From assembly GCA_021775355.1 (NCBI GenBank), contig JAJFHZ010000019.1, positions 35,509-99,508 on the forward strand: 64,000 nt of DNA, given 5' to 3'. How positions within the stretch are numbered: position 1 is the stretch's first letter; the number at the start of each line of letters is the position of its first letter. The translations under genes and the position numbers were made by a program. The notes under the pieces were generated by a model, which was not told the DNA's origin, did not search any database, and saw only the letters and a list, made by a program, of their open reading frames with translations. Shown here piece after piece: positions 61,597 to 64,000 of this stretch. Origin of the DNA: Amylibacter sp. Its GTDB lineage: Bacteria; Pseudomonadota; Alphaproteobacteria; Rhodobacterales; Rhodobacteraceae.

Positions 61597-64000
61597 ACCC
61601 GCAACCTTTCATTGGCAGGATCCCAAAGCGGTTGATCTTCTTGTACAACCGCTCGGTGGCGTTGGCCATAAATCTCAACCTCCAATTCGGTTCCTGGTAC
61701 CGCTAGATCAACACGCACCATGCCCAGCGCAATGCTTGCATTCACACGGTACCCCCAAGCGCCTGACGTTGTTTCACCAACCACTTCATCATCATACCAA
61801 AGCGTTGACATATAGGGCGCATCGCAATCATCCGCATCGACCACCAAAGTGACGAAGGCTTTCTTGCGGCCCTGCTGCTTTTCGTTCTGGATGGCGGCTT
61901 TACCGGTGAAATCCTGCGGTTTATCCAGCTTCACAAACCGTTCCAAACCACCCTCAAGCATGCTGTAATCGGTGGATAGATCACCCTTCCAAGCACGGTA
62001 ACCTTTTTCCATACGCAGCGAATTCAATGCGTACATGCCAAATGGCGTAGCACCGGCTTTCAGTATCGCATCATAAATCGCAGACATATTTTCATTGGCT
62101 GCATGTACTTCCCAACCCAGTTCACCCGCGAATGATACGCGGATCAGGTAAGCATCTTGGCCTGCCACAGTTGCCGCCTGATGGGTTAACCAACCGCTGC
62201 TTAAGTCCGCATCGGTCATACTTGCCAGCACATCGCGCGATTTCGGCCCGGTTACGATTAGCGTATCACGCGTTGTCGTGACATCTTTGACCGAAACCCC
62301 ATCGGGGGCAGCATTCACCAGCAGATCACGATCATGCCACTGTGCTGTGGCCGCCGTGATCAAAAGGAAGTCATCGTCACCCATACGCACGCATGACAGC
62401 TCGGATAAAATCCGTCCGCGGCTGTCAGAAACATAAATCAGGTTCATACGGCCCACTTTGGGCAAGCCACCTGTGCAAAAGCCGCGCAGAAATTCTGCGG
62501 CACCAGTGCCCGACACCATTAATCGGGAAAATCCCGGTAAATCCAGCACACCACAACCATCACGCACCGCTTCGCATTCTTCTTGGATACGCGCAGACCA
62601 CGGGCCTGAGCGGCCCCATGTGTGTGTAGCATCCAGCGAAATATCATCACCGTCTTTAGCAAACCAGTTGGCCCGTTCCCAACCGCTATAGGCCCCCATT
62701 ACACCGCCCAATGATTTTATGGTGTCATGCACGGGCGACAGTTTTTTATCACGTGCTGCAGGCCATTCATGTTGCGGGAAATGCATCGCATATTCGTTGC
62801 CATAAACTTCCATGCCTTTTTGATTGCAGTAATCCTGATCGGTATAATCAGTGTAACGGCGCGGATCGATCGCCCACATATCCCATTCAGTCTGACCTTC
62901 GGTTATCCATTCCGCCAGCACCTTACCGGCCCCGCCGCCCTGAGCGATGCCAAAGGTAAAGACGCACGCCTCAAACGCATTCGGTACGCCCGGCATCGGG
63001 CCGACCAACGGCAATCCGTCAGGTGCATATGGGATCGGGCCGTTGATCACACGGTTAATGCCCGCACTGCCCAATAGTGGAACACGCGCCATGGCATCTT
63101 CTATATGCCACTCGATACGGTCAAGATCGTCAGGATATAGCTGAAAGCTGAAATCATCCGGCATCGGATCGCTTGGATCAACCCAATGCGCCTTGCAATT
63201 TCCCTCATACGGGCCGAGGTTGAAACCGTTCTTTTCCTGACGCAGGTAATAGGAGCTGTCCACATCGCGCAACAACGGAAGCTTGCCGTGTTCTTTGGTA
63301 TGGGTTGCCAGTTCGGGAACTTCTTCTGACAGCAAATATTGATGGCTCATCACCATCATAGGCACCGTGCGCCCGCCATAGGGCTTAAACCACTCGCCAA
63401 CACGCTGGGCATAATAACCTGCCGCATTAACCACGTATTCACAACGTATATCGCCCTTTTCGGTATGCACAATCCATTCATTCCCATCGCGTGTGACACC
63501 TGTTGCTGGCGTAAAACGCAAGATTTTTTGGCCCATGTCACGGGCCCCTTTGGCTAACGCTTGGGTTAACTGCGCGGGATCAATATCCCCGTCGTGCGGG
63601 TCATAAAGCGCGCCTTCCAGATCATGGGTTTCAAGGAATGGGTAACGTTGCTGAGTTTCTTCGGGCGACAGGATTTCGATATCCATACCCTGATAACGGC
63701 CCATACCCGCGGCACGTTCAAATTCCTGCATCCGTTCTTTGGAGTGCGCCAGACGAATTGAACCCGTGACGTGATAGTTCATCGGGTAATCAACCTCTGC
63801 ACCCAAGCGACTATAAAGCTCAGTTGAATAGCGTTGCATATTCATGATCGACCAACTGTTCGAAAACGTAGGCACGTTTCCTGCGGCATGCCATGTGGAA
63901 CCCGCTGTCAGTTCATTTTTTTCCAGCAGAACGCAATCGGTCCAGCCTGCTTTTGCCAAATGATAAAGCACCGAGACTCCAACGACCCCGCCGCCAATAA
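61593..64000 (-). CDS. FAD-dependent dimethylglycine/sarcosine dehydrogenase-like protein with GcvT domain (N-terminus beyond window)
   Basis: This second flavoprotein continues off the window: codons before 63971 read IGGGVVGVS, the FAD-binding loop, so the first few residues are missing. It has TAGSTWHAAGNVPTF with the covalent-FAD type His, a middle GPIPYAPDGLPLVGPMPGVP block typical of this family, and a GcvT-like C-terminal half (SFAGELGWEVHAANEN, LRMEKGYRAWKGDLS). It is a distant paralogue of the protein at 57188-59635. Its stop overlaps the next gene, so all four genes are co-translated. Each may handle a different methylated amine. Confidence 0.88.
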   Translation of the reverse strand, partial: IGGGVVGVSVLYHLAKAGWTDCVLLEKNELTAGSTWHAAGNVPTFSNSWSIMNMQRYSTELYSRLGAEVDYPMNYHVTGSIRLAHSKERMQEFERAAGMGRYQGMDIEILSPEETQQRYPFLETHDLEGALYDPHDGDIDPAQLTQALAKGARDMGQKILRFTPATGVTRDGNEWIVHTEKGDIRCEYVVNAAGYYAQRVGEWFKPYGGRTVPMMVMSHQYLLSEEVPELATHTKEHGKLPLLRDVDSSYYLRQEKNGFNLGPYEGNCKAHWVDPSDPMPDDFSFQLYPDDLDRIEWHIEDAMARVPLLGSAGINRVINGPIPYAPDGLPLVGPMPGVPNAFEACVFTFGIAQGGGAGKVLAEWITEGQTEWDMWAIDPRRYTDYTDQDYCNQKGMEVYGNEYAMHFPQHEWPAARDKKLSPVHDTIKSLGGVMGAYSGWERANWFAKDGDDISLDATHTWGRSGPWSARIQEECEAVRDGCGVLDLPGFSRLMVSGTGAAEFLRGFCTGGLPKVGRMNLIYVSDSRGRILSELSCVRMGDDDFLLITAATAQWHDRDLLVNAAPDGVSVKDVTTTRDTLIVTGPKSRDVLASMTDADLSSGWLTHQAATVAGQDAYLIRVSFAGELGWEVHAANENMSAIYDAILKAGATPFGMYALNSLRMEKGYRAWKGDLSTDYSMLEGGLERFVKLDKPQDFTGKAAIQNEKQQGRKKAFVTLVVDADDCDAPYMSTLWYDDEVVGETTSGAWGYRVNASIALGMVRVDLAVPGTELEVEIYGQRHRAVVQEDQPLWDPANERLRV

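Noticed and set aside
1..64000. CRISPR arrays, insertion sequences, tRNA or rRNA genes
   Set aside because: I looked for repeated spacers, transposase motifs, inverted terminal repeats and tRNA T-loop signatures in the intergenic regions and saw none; a tool search could still find weak cases.

Overview
The window is chromosomal DNA from an alphaproteobacterium, most likely a marine Rhodobacterales (Roseobacter-group) species with moderate base composition. The signs are the gene order heparinase-like protein/rsmB, an SDHAF4-type assembly factor, the rbfA-truB and rpsO-pnp blocks, an aerobic cobN/cobW/cobO cobalamin set with CbtAB, and two large dimethylglycine-dehydrogenase-like flavoproteins. 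No tRNA, rRNA, insertion sequence, prophage or CRISPR array was seen.

Layout. 1-7.2 kb: end of a heparinase II/III gene, rsmB, SDHAF4-like protein, dapB, the rbfA-truB-DUF1643-DMT operon, and a divergent FMN reductase/LysR pair. 7.3-9.9 kb: rpsO and pnp. 9.9-11.2 kb: an accessory islet with an AT-rich MtlR/HEPN-like gene, a stretch of predicted structured RNA ending in a strong terminator, and a TTG-started 65-codon gene. 11.2-16.4 kb: universal stress protein, 1-Cys peroxiredoxin, TauE/SafE exporter, aldehyde dehydrogenase, MltB-like lytic transglycosylase. 16.4-18.4 kb: a second accessory islet with an XRE regulator, a structured leader and an Old Yellow Enzyme. 18.4-21.9 kb: smc.

22.1-32.2 kb is a cobalt/cobalamin block. 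A cobalamin riboswitch precedes cbtB-cbtA and a His-rich protein, followed by DUF1636 (opposite strand), cobW, a GNAT acetyltransferase, cobN, a small LMW-PTP-like protein, a GFA protein, lrgA-lrgB, cobO and DUF5665. 32.2-36.9 kb: a VOC protein, a hot-dog dehydratase, a divergent FAD oxidoreductase/mnmD pair, a DMT transporter and an unknown membrane protein. 37.0-44.3 kb: slt, the dapA-kinase-smpB operon, a glycine-rich small protein, a mercaptopyruvate sulfurtransferase, an aromatic aminotransferase and a queuosine-precursor transporter.

44.3-44.6 kb holds a candidate small RNA with an 18-codon ORF under a very long Shine-Dalgarno sequence and a perfect terminator. Then come a LacI regulator, arfB, a HAD hydrolase, an exported beta-rich protein, trhO, an MFS transporter, zapE, a second MltB-like enzyme, and the rnr-DUF2064-dapE-rluA-like genes. 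57.2-64.0 kb is one tightly overlapping minus-strand operon: two FAD/GcvT oxidoreductases flanking a homocysteine S-methyltransferase and a medium-chain dehydrogenase, probably for methylated-amine (betaine-type) demethylation. The upstream flavoprotein runs off the window.

The most unusual signals are non-coding. The islets at about 10.6-10.96 kb and 16.69-16.80 kb share a 20-base motif (GTCCAAGGCYTCGGCCTAAA) enclosed by different but complementary stems, each 80-90 bases upstream of a small gene. One of them also lies beside a protein with an RNxxxH HEPN-type motif.
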